Source of the DNA: Dactylosporangium aurantiacum
GTDB lineage: Bacteria > Actinomycetota > Actinomycetes > Mycobacteriales > Micromonosporaceae
Assembly (NCBI RefSeq): GCF_000716715.1
Contig: NZ_JNYJ01000024.1
Location: forward strand, 124,001-188,000
Direction of reading: 5' to 3'
Length of the DNA: 64,000 nt
Shown: positions 8,306 to 15,735 of the stretch, piece after piece
Layout of the letters: every line of letters starts with the position of its first letter
How positions within the stretch are numbered: position 1 is the stretch's first letter
Program-made: the position numbers and the translations under genes
The notes under the pieces: generated by a model
Databases searched by the model: none
What the model saw: the letters and a program-made list of their open reading frames with translations, nothing else
What the model was told of the DNA's origin: nothing

Positions 8306-9297
8306 GACGTGGCACCAATCGTGACGCGGCGGCTCGGGCCGAAGGTCGGGTCGGTGAGGATGCGCAGCAGCCCGCGGGCGCAGCCGGCCAGCATCGCCAG
8401 GTGCAGCAGCAGGTTGACGCCGGTGAAGTACGCCAGGTAGGGCCAGCCCTTGCGGCGGGCCACGAACCGGGACAGCGGCGGGTCGGCCACCGCGAAGGCG
8501 GCCAGCAGCGCGCCGGGCACGGCCAGCAGCGCCGGGTCGGCGAGGCCCAGCGGCAGCGTCGCCAGCATGAGCGCCACGGCGGCGACCCCGCCGGTGCGGT
8601 TGATGGCCAGGCCGGCGCGGCGCATCCGGTTGCGGGCCGAGAACGGGATCAGCTGCGCCCGCCGGTACTGCTCGTGCAGCGCGTCCGGCAGCCGGTCGAC
8701 CTCGTCGTGGAAGCCGACGACGGTGTCGGTGAGCCGGATGTGGTACCGCTCGCGGAGCCGTTCGCTGATCTCGTCGTCCTCGGCGCTGCGCAGCCGCTCG
8801 TCGAACCCGCCGATGTCGTCCAGGACGCGGCGGGGCACCGCGGCGAGGGCGAACACCGCCGTGTCGGTCCGCCCGACCTGCCGGGTCAGCGCGAAGTGCA
8901 GGTGCAGCACCCGGTGCCGCTCGACCGGGCCGTCGTCGATGAGCGGCTCCGGCCCGTACACGCCGAACGCGCAGCCGCAGTCCGGGTCCCCGGCGAGGAC
9001 CCGCAGGGCCTGCTCGATCGCGTCCGGGGCGAGCGCGACGTCGGAGTCCAGGAAGAAGATGACGTCGCCGCGGCTGGCCGCCACGCCGGTGTTGCGGGCG
9101 GCCGACACGCCGCGGTTGACCGGGTGCCGGATCACGGTCGCTCCGGCGGCCTCGGCGATGCGGACCGAGTCGTCGGTGCTGCAGTCGTCGACCACGATCA
9201 CCTCGATCGGCGGCACGGTCTGCCGCTGGACCGAGCGCAGGCAGCGGCCCAGGGTCTTGGCGTAGTTGTGGTTGGGGATGACCACCGAGACGTTCAT
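8302..9297 (-). CDS. GT2 family glycosyltransferase
   Basis: A 331-residue GT2 enzyme with MNVSVVIPNHNYAKTLGRC at the start, EVIVVDDCSTDDSVRIA, and DVIFFLDSDVALAPDA as the DxD site; the C-terminus contains membrane helices. I placed the start at the ATG at 9297 because it begins exactly at the first beta-strand of the fold and overlaps the preceding stop codon as ATGA; longer readings add an Arg-rich stretch unlike the family. Two GT2 genes in direct succession (8302 and 7301) suggest sequential sugar additions or divergence after duplication. Confidence 0.92.
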   Translation of the reverse strand: MNVSVVIPNHNYAKTLGRCLRSVQRQTVPPIEVIVVDDCSTDDSVRIAEAAGATVIRHPVNRGVSAARNTGVAASRGDVIFFLDSDVALAPDAIEQALRVLAGDPDCGCAFGVYGPEPLIDDGPVERHRVLHLHFALTRQVGRTDTAVFALAAVPRRVLDDIGGFDERLRSAEDDEISERLRERYHIRLTDTVVGFHDEVDRLPDALHEQYRRAQLIPFSARNRMRRAGLAINRTGGVAAVALMLATLPLGLADPALLAVPGALLAAFAVADPPLSRFVARRKGWPYLAYFTGVNLLLHLAMLAGCARGLLRILTDPTFGPSRRVTIGATS

Positions 9298-10376
9298 TGG
9301 TGTCCTTTCAGCGCGATCCGTACCCGTTGCGCACGGTGATCGGACAGCCCGTCCGTGCCGACGAGGCGGTACCCGTCGGCGGCCAGGCCGGCCGTGGTGA
9401 AGGTCCAGTCGATCCGCCACAGCGGCAGGCCGGCCGGCCACGACCCGGGGTACAGGGCCGTGCTGGCGTCGTGCAGGGTGTCGCGCAGCACGGCCAGGTC
9501 GCCCATGGCGGGGCTGGTGTTGAAGTCCCCCGCCACGATCGCGGGGTGCGCGTTGCCGGCGAGGTCGGCCCGCAGCCCGGCGAGCTGGCGGCGGCGGGCC
9601 CCGTCGCGTTCGTGGATCAGGGCGAAGAAGCGTGCGCTGACGGCGAGGTCGATCTGGACCGGCAGGTGCACGTTGTAGGCGGAGACGACCTGCCCGCCGA
9701 CCTCGAGGTCGGTGCGCAGCACCTTCGCCGTGGCGAACACCTCGTCGAAGCCCGCGGCGCGGCCGGCGAGGTCACGGTCCGGGCCGACCGGCGGGGTGGC
9801 GACGATCGGCCGCCGGCTCAGCGTCAGCAGCTCGCCGCGGCTGGCGATCGCGTAGCCGGGGAACGCCGCCCGCAGCGCCGCCTCGTCGTCGACCTGCCGG
9901 GCGCCGTCGAGCCCGGCCGTCTCGTCCCAGTGCAGGTACTCCTGCAGCAGGTAGACGTCGGCGTCCTGGGCCCGCAGGAAGGCGTAGAACCGGTCGCGGG
10001 GGACGTCCTGGCCCCAGTACCCGGTGTTCCACGCGAACACCCGCAGGCCCGGGCCGGTGCCGTCCGCCGCGTTGGCGACGCTGACACCGCCGATGCCGCC
10101 GATGCCGTTGTACGGCCAGCCGAGCGCGGCGGCCACGACGGCGCCGGCCAGCACCACCCGGGCCGCGCCGGTCGGCACCCGGCGGCGCAGGAGCCGCGCG
10201 GCGGGCAGCACCGCGGCGAGCAGGACCGGCACGAGCAGGAACGTCAGCGGCGGCAGCAGGTCCGGCAGCAGCCAGAGCCACCAGCGGCCGGTGAGCAGGT
10301 GCTGCAGGCACACGAAGGCCAGCCAGGCCACGGTCGCGGCGACGGTCACCCTGGTGGCCCGGCACCATGTGCTCAT
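9294..10376 (-). CDS. membrane-anchored endonuclease/exonuclease/phosphatase-fold protein (first copy)
   Basis: A 360-residue paralogue of the 6246-7304 product. The N-terminal membrane region includes TGRWWLWLLPDLLPPLTFLL. The catalytic EEP domain shows RVFAWNTGYWG, DADVYLLQEYLHW, SAYNVHLPVQ, AIVAGDFNTSPAMGDL and GTDGLSDHRAQ. All usual metal and catalytic residues (Asn, Glu, Asp, Asn, SDH) are present, so it should be an active hydrolase. Finding two such proteins, each paired with a GT2 gene in one operon, is unusual. Start overlaps the preceding GT2 stop and its own stop overlaps the following GT2 start. Confidence 0.88.
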   Translation of the reverse strand: MSTWCRATRVTVAATVAWLAFVCLQHLLTGRWWLWLLPDLLPPLTFLLVPVLLAAVLPAARLLRRRVPTGAARVVLAGAVVAAALGWPYNGIGGIGGVSVANAADGTGPGLRVFAWNTGYWGQDVPRDRFYAFLRAQDADVYLLQEYLHWDETAGLDGARQVDDEAALRAAFPGYAIASRGELLTLSRRPIVATPPVGPDRDLAGRAAGFDEVFATAKVLRTDLEVGGQVVSAYNVHLPVQIDLAVSARFFALIHERDGARRRQLAGLRADLAGNAHPAIVAGDFNTSPAMGDLAVLRDTLHDASTALYPGSWPAGLPLWRIDWTFTTAGLAADGYRLVGTDGLSDHRAQRVRIALKGHQ

Positions 10377-11401
10377 GCCAGTTCCGCCGTGAGCGGCCGC
10401 AGCCGCGGCGCCTGGTCGTACAGGCCGCGGAACTCCCGGGACACCAGCCACTGCAGCACGCCGACGCCCGCGCCGGCGGTGATCGCCGTGTTCTGCAGTA
10501 CCTGGACGCCGGTGAAGAAGAGCCCGACGGCGATGCCCCGGCGGCGGAACACGAACCGGTACATGTCGGCGTCCAAGCCGATCGACACCGCGAGCAGCAC
10601 CGCCGGGACCAACGCGAGGACGGCGCCGGCGGCGAGCACGGGAAGGCTCAGCACCGCGGCGGCGGCGGCGACGCTGCTGTAGATGCGGGCGGAGGTCTCG
10701 AAGCCCTTCGCGAACCTGCGGCGTTTCGTGTACAGCGGCACCCGCAGCCGGGTGCGGTGGAACACCTTGCGCAGCAACGGCCACAGCCGCGGCTCGTCAC
10801 GGTGCCGGCCGGACAGCGCCGAGGTGAGCAGCACCTCGTAGCGGGCGGACAGCCGCTGCCCGTACTCGACCTCCTCGGTCTCGCGCAGCCGCTCGTCGAA
10901 CGGGCCGGCCTCGGCGAAGACGTCGGCGCGCATCGCGCAGATCGCGCTGAACAGGAACGACACCACACCCTCGGAGCTGATCCGCCAGTAGTGCGCCTGC
11001 AGGCACCGGCACTCCTGCAGCAGGCTGTCACGCTCGAGGGGGACATCGTCGAGCATGCCGCAGACCGCGCCGGTCTCCGGCCGCTCGTCCAGCAGCGCCA
11101 CCGCCCGCTCGATCACCGTCGGGGCGAGCTCGACGTCGGAGTCGAGGAAGAGCAGCACATCGCCGGTGGCGAGCCGGGCGCCGAGGTTGCGGGCCGCGGC
11201 CGGTCCGCTGTTGACGGGGGTACTGGCGACCCGGACGCCGGCGGCCCGGGCGACCGCCACGGAGTCGTCGGTGCTGCAGTCGTCGATGAACAGGATCTCG
11301 TGCGGCGGCACGGTCTGCGCGCGGACGGCCGCGATGGTGCGGCGCAGGGAGTTCGCGTGGTTGTAGTTCGGCATGATGACCGAGACCCGGGGGACGGACA
11401 C
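10373..11401 (-). CDS. GT2 family glycosyltransferase
   Basis: A 342-residue GT2 enzyme: VSVIMPNYNHANSLRRTI at the N-terminus, EILFIDDCSTDDSVAVA, DVLLFLDSDVELAP (DxD), and three hydrophobic segments in the last 120 residues. The start is a GTG at 11401 with AAGGAG eight bases upstream, a strong ribosome site that replaces the stop-start overlap used elsewhere in this operon; the gap to the preceding UbiA gene is 38 bp. It is the first of the three GT2 paralogues in transcription order and may perform the first transfer onto the prenyl-phosphate acceptor (inference). Confidence 0.9.
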   Translation of the reverse strand: MSVPRVSVIMPNYNHANSLRRTIAAVRAQTVPPHEILFIDDCSTDDSVAVARAAGVRVASTPVNSGPAAARNLGARLATGDVLLFLDSDVELAPTVIERAVALLDERPETGAVCGMLDDVPLERDSLLQECRCLQAHYWRISSEGVVSFLFSAICAMRADVFAEAGPFDERLRETEEVEYGQRLSARYEVLLTSALSGRHRDEPRLWPLLRKVFHRTRLRVPLYTKRRRFAKGFETSARIYSSVAAAAAVLSLPVLAAGAVLALVPAVLLAVSIGLDADMYRFVFRRRGIAVGLFFTGVQVLQNTAITAGAGVGVLQWLVSREFRGLYDQAPRLRPLTAELA

Positions 11402-11439
11402 GGTGGCTTCTCCTTGGTCCGATGCGGTGATGGTGAGGA

Positions 11440-12393
11440 TCAGTTCAGGAACGCCTGGAGGCGGCCGGCGAGCGCCGGGTCGTGCGAGAGCACCAGGGCG
11501 GTGACGAACAGCAGCCCCCACAGCGCGGCGGTGCCGACGATGGCGCGGTCGCGCAGCAGGGTGCGCACGGGGTCGCCGGCGCCGCGGACCAGGACGACCT
11601 GGATGTAGCGGGCGAGCACGAACAGCACCAGCGGCACCGAGACCAGCATCGCCGGCTCCGCGAACGCGCCGAGCTGTGCCTCCCCCCGCAGGTGCATGAG
11701 GAACGCGACGGCGGTGAGGACCGCGGTCAGCTGGATCAGGTGGTCGGTGAGCTCGACGGTGTAGCCGCGCAGGGCGGGCCGGTGCTGGGCGCCGCCGACG
11801 GACAGCTCCTGCCGGCGCTTGCCGAGCACCAGCAGCAGGCACAGCGAGAAGACCGCCACGAGCAGCCAGGTCGCGGTGCGGGCGCCGGCGGTGAGGTAGC
11901 CCTCCAGGACCCGAAGGACGAACCCGGCGGCGACGCAGCCGGCGTCGACCAGCGGCACGTGCTTGAGCAGCCGGCTGTACAGGACGTTGAGCACCAGGTA
12001 GGCCAGGATCGGGCCGGCCGGCACCGCAGGCACGGCGACGAGGAGCAGGGCGAGCAGGCCCAGGACGCCGGCGGCGACGGTCACGGCGAGGACGCCGGAG
12101 ATCCGGCCGGAGGCGATGGGCCGCAGCCGTTTCACCGGGTGCAGCCGGTCGCGGGCGCGGTCGGCGAGGTCGTTGCCGAAGTACACGGCGACCGAGGCGA
12201 GGGTGAACGCGGCGGTGGCGAGCAGGACGTGCCCGGCGGTGTCCGCCGCGACCGAGGGCACGGCGAGCAGTGCCGCGGGGACCACGAGGGCGTTCTTGGC
12301 CCAGTGGATCGGCCGGGCGACCCGGATCAGGTCGACCAGGACGGGGGTGGGGGCGGGCAGGGTGGTGGGTGCGGTCGTTTCCAGGGTTGTCAT
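11440..12393 (-). CDS. UbiA-family prenyltransferase, decaprenyl-phosphate phosphoribosyltransferase-like
   Basis: A 317-residue protein with about eight or nine transmembrane helices. The first conserved UbiA motif reads GNDLADRARDRLHPVKRLRP, whose NDxxDxxxDxxHPxKxxRP form matches DPPR synthases (Rv3806c/UbiA type), which transfer 5-phosphoribose from PRPP to decaprenyl phosphate. The second part has YSRLLKHVPLVDAGCVAAGF and LGKRRQEL, also as in that group. In mycobacteria this is the first step to decaprenyl-phospho-arabinose. Here it sits with an aminotransferase, an epimerase and glycosyltransferases, so the ribosyl-lipid may be converted into a different, perhaps aminated, glycolipid; that part is inference. 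Confidence 0.88.
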   Translation of the reverse strand: MTTLETTAPTTLPAPTPVLVDLIRVARPIHWAKNALVVPAALLAVPSVAADTAGHVLLATAAFTLASVAVYFGNDLADRARDRLHPVKRLRPIASGRISGVLAVTVAAGVLGLLALLLVAVPAVPAGPILAYLVLNVLYSRLLKHVPLVDAGCVAAGFVLRVLEGYLTAGARTATWLLVAVFSLCLLLVLGKRRQELSVGGAQHRPALRGYTVELTDHLIQLTAVLTAVAFLMHLRGEAQLGAFAEPAMLVSVPLVLFVLARYIQVVLVRGAGDPVRTLLRDRAIVGTAALWGLLFVTALVLSHDPALAGRLQAFLN

Positions 12394-12406
12394 CGCGGTT
12401 CCCGTC

Positions 12407-13486
12407 TCAGAAGAGCACCTTGGCGGCGGCGAGCGCCCCCTGCTTCCATGGCTCGCGGCTGGTGATCCCGTCGGCGTTGCCGTTGCCGTCGCCGGTGGGC
12501 GCGTGCAGCTGCTCGCGCCACCACGCGTACGTGGCGAGGATGGTGTCCCGGTTGGAGTAGGCCGGCGCGTAGCCGAGCCGGTCCTGGGCCTTGGCGATGC
12601 TCACGTACGAGTCGGCGAGCAGCTTGTACAGCAGCCGCCCGTACACCGGGGACAGCCGCACGCGCTGCAGCAGCGACAGCACCGCCACGGCCGGGCGGGC
12701 CGGCACCCCGACGACGCGCCTGCCGTGCCCGGCGGCGTCGAGCACCGCCTGGAAGTCCTCGCGGAGCGTGCCGAAGTCGGCGGCGGCGATGTTGTACGTG
12801 TCGATCGCGACGTCCGGCGGTGCGGCGAGGGCGGACTCGATCGCGGTGACCAGGTCCTGCACGGCGAGCATCTGCACCCGCACGTCGCCGTGGCCGAGGA
12901 CCGGGAAGTTGCGGCCCTCCTCGGCCCACTCGAACAGCATCGCGAACAGCCCCATCCGGCCGGGGCCGAGGAACGTCTTGGGGCGCAGGGTGGTGAGGCA
13001 CATCCCGTCGGCGCGGGCCTTGTCCGCCACGACCTCGGCGTCGGCCTTGGCCTCGCTGTAGGTGTCGACCGGCTCGCGCGGGTGGTCCTCGGTGGTGGGC
13101 ACGATCTTCGGCAGGCCGTACACCGCGGTCGAGCTGATCTGCACGACGCGCGGCACCTCGGCGGCGCCGGCCGCGTCCAGGACGCTCTGGGTGCCGTCGA
13201 CGATCACCGACCGGATCACGTCGGCCGGGTAGCTGGGCAGGGCCGAGGCGCAGTGCACGACCGCGGCCGCGTCGCCGAACGCCCGCCGCATGGCGGCGGT
13301 GTCGCGGATGTCGGCCTCGACGTGCTCCAGCCGGGGGTGCGCCGGCACGGCGCTGCCGCGCCGGTCGACCCCGCGGACCCGGGCGCCGGTGTCGAGCAGC
13401 CGCTGCACCAGGTGCGTGCCGAGCATGCCGGCCGCGCCCGTCACCACGACGGTCGTGGCCCGCTCGTCGCCGGGCCCGGCCGTCAC
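12407..13486 (-). CDS. NAD(P)-dependent epimerase/dehydratase (extended SDR)
   Basis: A 359-residue extended short-chain dehydrogenase. The N-terminus has the dinucleotide loop VVVTGAAGMLGTHLV (GxxGxxG). Then come VEADIRD, the strand VVHCASALPS, and the catalytic SSTAVYGL ... YSEAKADAE (YxxxK). Such enzymes oxidise, epimerise or dehydrate nucleotide sugars or similar hydroxy compounds. The start is the GTG at 13486, overlapping the stop of the upstream aminotransferase as GTGA. Together with the aminotransferase it could form an oxidise-then-aminate module. Confidence 0.9.
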   Translation of the reverse strand: MTAGPGDERATTVVVTGAAGMLGTHLVQRLLDTGARVRGVDRRGSAVPAHPRLEHVEADIRDTAAMRRAFGDAAAVVHCASALPSYPADVIRSVIVDGTQSVLDAAGAAEVPRVVQISSTAVYGLPKIVPTTEDHPREPVDTYSEAKADAEVVADKARADGMCLTTLRPKTFLGPGRMGLFAMLFEWAEEGRNFPVLGHGDVRVQMLAVQDLVTAIESALAAPPDVAIDTYNIAAADFGTLREDFQAVLDAAGHGRRVVGVPARPAVAVLSLLQRVRLSPVYGRLLYKLLADSYVSIAKAQDRLGYAPAYSNRDTILATYAWWREQLHAPTGDGNGNADGITSREPWKQGALAAAKVLF

Positions 13487-14895
13487 TTGGTCACCTTCTC
13501 GCGGACGAACGAGGTGAGCAGGCGGGTCAGGCCGCGGCTGAGCGTGGCGTCGAGGCTGTCCAGGAAGTAGTCCACGTCGTCGTCGGAGACGACGAGGCTG
13601 GGCGCGACCATGAGCGGGTTCTCGACGTTCGGGCTGTAGTAGGTGATGATCCCGTGCTCGCGGAACAGGTGGGAGATCACCGACAGCGTGATGAGCTTGG
13701 TCCGGAACCGCGGGTCGTGGCTGAAGCCGGGCACGAGCTTGCCGGCCAGGTCCAGGATCCGCGGGCCGCCGTCGAGGAAGACGCCCCACAGCGCCCCGGT
13801 GCCCTTGACCTCGCCGACGATGTCCGGGTGGGCCTTGGCGATGCGCTGCAGGCCGGGGCCGAGCGTCGCCTCGAGCCGCCGGGCGCGGGCCGGGTAGTCG
13901 TCCTCGACCACGACGTTGACCGCCTCGATCGCGGTGGCGGTCTCCTCGCCGAAGCCGTAGTACGTGGTGCTGTGCAGGATGACGTCGGACAGCCGGTCGT
14001 ACGCCTTGCGGAACACCCGCTCCCGCGCGGTGTAGCCGGAGATCGACGCCTTGCCGCCGCCGAGCGACTTCGAGTAGGTCAGGATGTCGGGGACCAGGCC
14101 CTCGTGCCGCATGAAGGCGAACAGGCTGCCGGTCTTGCCCCAGCCGGTGTAGATCTCGTCGAAGATCAGGATGATGTCGTTGCGGTCGCACAGCGCCCGC
14201 ACGGCCCGCAGGTCGGCCTCCGACCACTGCCGCAGGCTGGAGGCGCTGAACGGCTCCAGCATGAGGGCGTAGACGTCGCATCCGCCGTCGGGCCGGCGGG
14301 CCGCCTCGACGGCGGCGGTGAGCCCGGCGAGGTCGCCGTACGGGTAGACGCCGATGTTCGGCAGGCCGGGGAAGGCGAACGCGTTCTCGGTCGAGCCGGT
14401 GAGGCTGCCCGCGCCCAGGGTCTTGCCGTGGAAGCTGATGTCGGCGCGCAGGATCGTGCGGCGGTTGCCGCCGTGGTACTTGTACGCCATCTTGATGGCG
14501 CCCTCGTTGGCCTCGGCCCCGGAGTTGGGGAAGTAGGAGATGTTCAGGTCGCCGGGCAGCAGCGCGGCCACGTTACGGCTCAGCGCCGCCAGGTACGGCG
14601 AGAAGAACGCCTTGTGGACCTCCATCCGGCGCTGCTCGTTGTACCGCTGCCGGGCCCGCAGGATCCGCGGGTGGTTGTGGCCGTGGTTGAGCACGCCGAC
14701 GCCGCCGGTGAAGTCGAGCACGCGCCGGCCGTCCCGCAGCCAGATCGAGGTGCCCTCGGCCCGCTCGACGAGCTCCCGGCCGAAGCCGAACGTGGTCATC
14801 AACGAGACCTGACTGCGGCTGACGTAGCGGCGGTACAGCTCGTGCACCTCCCCGGTGGACAGCCGCTCCACCTCGTCCAGACTGATCAGCATCAT
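13483..14895 (-). CDS. class III PLP-dependent aminotransferase
   Basis: A 470-residue fold-type I aminotransferase of class III. Visible features: DFTGGVGVLNHGHNHP near the N-terminus, FFPNSGAEANEGAIKMA-like cofactor-phosphate region (YFPNSGAEAN), LIFDEIYTGWGKTG (PLP-ring Asp) and LTYSKSLGGGKASISGY with the Schiff-base Lys276. The substrate cannot be read from sequence; class III enzymes act on omega-amino groups, semialdehydes or keto-sugar-like substrates. It is the second gene of the operon, 65 bp after the OCD-like gene and overlapping the epimerase gene by four bases. Confidence 0.93.
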   Translation of the reverse strand: MMLISLDEVERLSTGEVHELYRRYVSRSQVSLMTTFGFGRELVERAEGTSIWLRDGRRVLDFTGGVGVLNHGHNHPRILRARQRYNEQRRMEVHKAFFSPYLAALSRNVAALLPGDLNISYFPNSGAEANEGAIKMAYKYHGGNRRTILRADISFHGKTLGAGSLTGSTENAFAFPGLPNIGVYPYGDLAGLTAAVEAARRPDGGCDVYALMLEPFSASSLRQWSEADLRAVRALCDRNDIILIFDEIYTGWGKTGSLFAFMRHEGLVPDILTYSKSLGGGKASISGYTARERVFRKAYDRLSDVILHSTTYYGFGEETATAIEAVNVVVEDDYPARARRLEATLGPGLQRIAKAHPDIVGEVKGTGALWGVFLDGGPRILDLAGKLVPGFSHDPRFRTKLITLSVISHLFREHGIITYYSPNVENPLMVAPSLVVSDDDVDYFLDSLDATLSRGLTRLLTSFVREKVTK

Positions 14896-14960
14896 GTGCC
14901 CCTTTCCGGTGCGTTTGCGGTGTGCAGATCGGGAAGCTGGCGGCAGCTCAACGCGCCGGC

Positions 14961-15512
14961 CTATTGGGCGGACATCCGGCGGCTATCGCCCGTGCGGCCG
15001 GCCGGCAGGTCCACCACGACGAGCTCGGCCCGGTGCAGCCGGCGGGCCATGACGGCGAGCAGCACGGCGCCCGGGTCGGCGGCGGTGAGCAGCACGCCGG
15101 CGGCGGTGCGCAGCGGGGTGGGCAGGCGCGGCTCACCGAGGTGCAGCACGACCGTGCCGGCGGCGAGCCAGCCGGCCCGCAGCGCGGCGGCGTGCGCGGC
15201 GTCGGCCAGCAGGACGAGGTCGGTGCCGCGGACCACGTCGCGGGCGTGCCGGGTGACGCACAGCTGGACGCCGCGCCGGCGCAGCGGCTCGACCAGCCGG
15301 TCCAGCAGGGCGTCGGCGGCCTGGTCGTCGGGGTCGAAGAGCACCACCTGGCTGACCGTGGGCAGCAGGTCCGGCAGCAGCGTCAGGTAGTCGCCGGCGA
15401 GCGCGCCGGCGCCGAGCAGGCCGGCGGTGAGCACGCCACGGTTGACCAGCGCGCCGGCGATCGTCAGCCCGAGGCGCGCGGTACGGTGCCGCGGGACGTC
15501 GCCGTGGACCAC
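14961..15512 (-). CDS. ornithine-cyclodeaminase-like NAD-binding domain protein
   Basis: A 183-residue protein resembling only the Rossmann domain of ornithine cyclodeaminase/mu-crystallin enzymes: RTARLGLTIAGALVNRG, LLGAGALAGDYLTLLPDLLP, VVLFDPDDQAADAL, then RDVVRGTDLVLLADAAH and LAAGTVVLHLGEPRLP. The usual N-terminal dimerisation/substrate lobe and its Lys/Arg residues are absent, so classical cyclodeaminase activity is unlikely. It may be a dinucleotide-binding accessory protein or a trimmed dehydrogenase. It opens the 11-gene operon. The start is GTG at 15512, with the SARP-type repeats directly upstream; a near-leaderless transcript is predicted. Confidence 0.6.
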   Translation of the reverse strand: MVHGDVPRHRTARLGLTIAGALVNRGVLTAGLLGAGALAGDYLTLLPDLLPTVSQVVLFDPDDQAADALLDRLVEPLRRRGVQLCVTRHARDVVRGTDLVLLADAAHAAALRAGWLAAGTVVLHLGEPRLPTPLRTAAGVLLTAADPGAVLLAVMARRLHRAELVVVDLPAGRTGDSRRMSAQ

Positions 15513-15520
15513 AACCGGGG

Positions 15521-15565
15521 ACTGTGCCGCGCCCGGCTATCGACCCGCTATCCGTGCCGTATCGG
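15521..15565 (-). promoter_or_regulatory. SARP-type direct repeats and -10 of the 11-gene operon
   Basis: Read on the minus strand, three consecutive 11-bp units (15565-15555, 15554-15544, 15543-15533) share GATA at the same position: CCGATACGGCA, CGGATAGCGGG, TCGATAGCCGG. Three repeats at exactly 11-bp spacing are the known layout of SARP/AfsR boxes. A candidate -10, CACAGT (15526-15521), lies eight bases after the last GATAGCC heptamer, the spacing reported for SARP promoters. The next coding start is the GTG at 15512. The gene immediately upstream encodes an AfsR-like SARP. Confidence 0.6.
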
Positions 15566-15616
15566 CGATCGGTGCCGGCGGATGGATAAAACGTCGAAAG
15601 CCGTCGGTGGTCCCGT

Positions 15617-15653
15617 GTCTGCCATCGAGGTGCCGCCGCGGCACCCGGCAGAC
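15617..15653. other. two-part inverted repeat (hairpin) in regulator-operon spacer
   Basis: Outer arms GTCTGCC (15617-15623) and GGCAGAC (15647-15653) and inner arms GGTGCC (15629-15634) and GGCACC (15640-15645) are all perfect, giving a 13-bp interrupted stem. On the minus strand it lies 56 bp after the regulator stop and may terminate that transcript. On the plus strand it ends one base before an AGGAGG sequence feeding the 21-codon ORF, so it could also shield or regulate that ribosome site. Confidence 0.45.
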
Positions 15654-15669
15654 CAGGAGGGACACCGCC

Positions 15670-15735
15670 ATGACGACGCAGCAGCGCGACACCAACTGGG
15701 GCAGCCCGTTCAGGCCGGCGGGATCAGCGCGCTGA
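15670..15735 (+). CDS. possible 21-residue peptide with strong ribosome site
   Basis: A short ORF, ATG at 15670, stop TGA at 15733-15735, with a perfect AGGAGG (15655-15660) nine bases before the start. The peptide begins MTTQQRDTNWGSPFRPA and ends Gly-Ser-Ala-Arg; it matches no family I know. It overlaps the last 26 bp of the regulator gene on the opposite strand and lies directly after the hairpin at 15617-15653. The strong Shine-Dalgarno in an otherwise non-coding spacer is the only evidence for translation. It may be chance. Confidence 0.3.
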   Translation: MTTQQRDTNWGSPFRPAGSAR

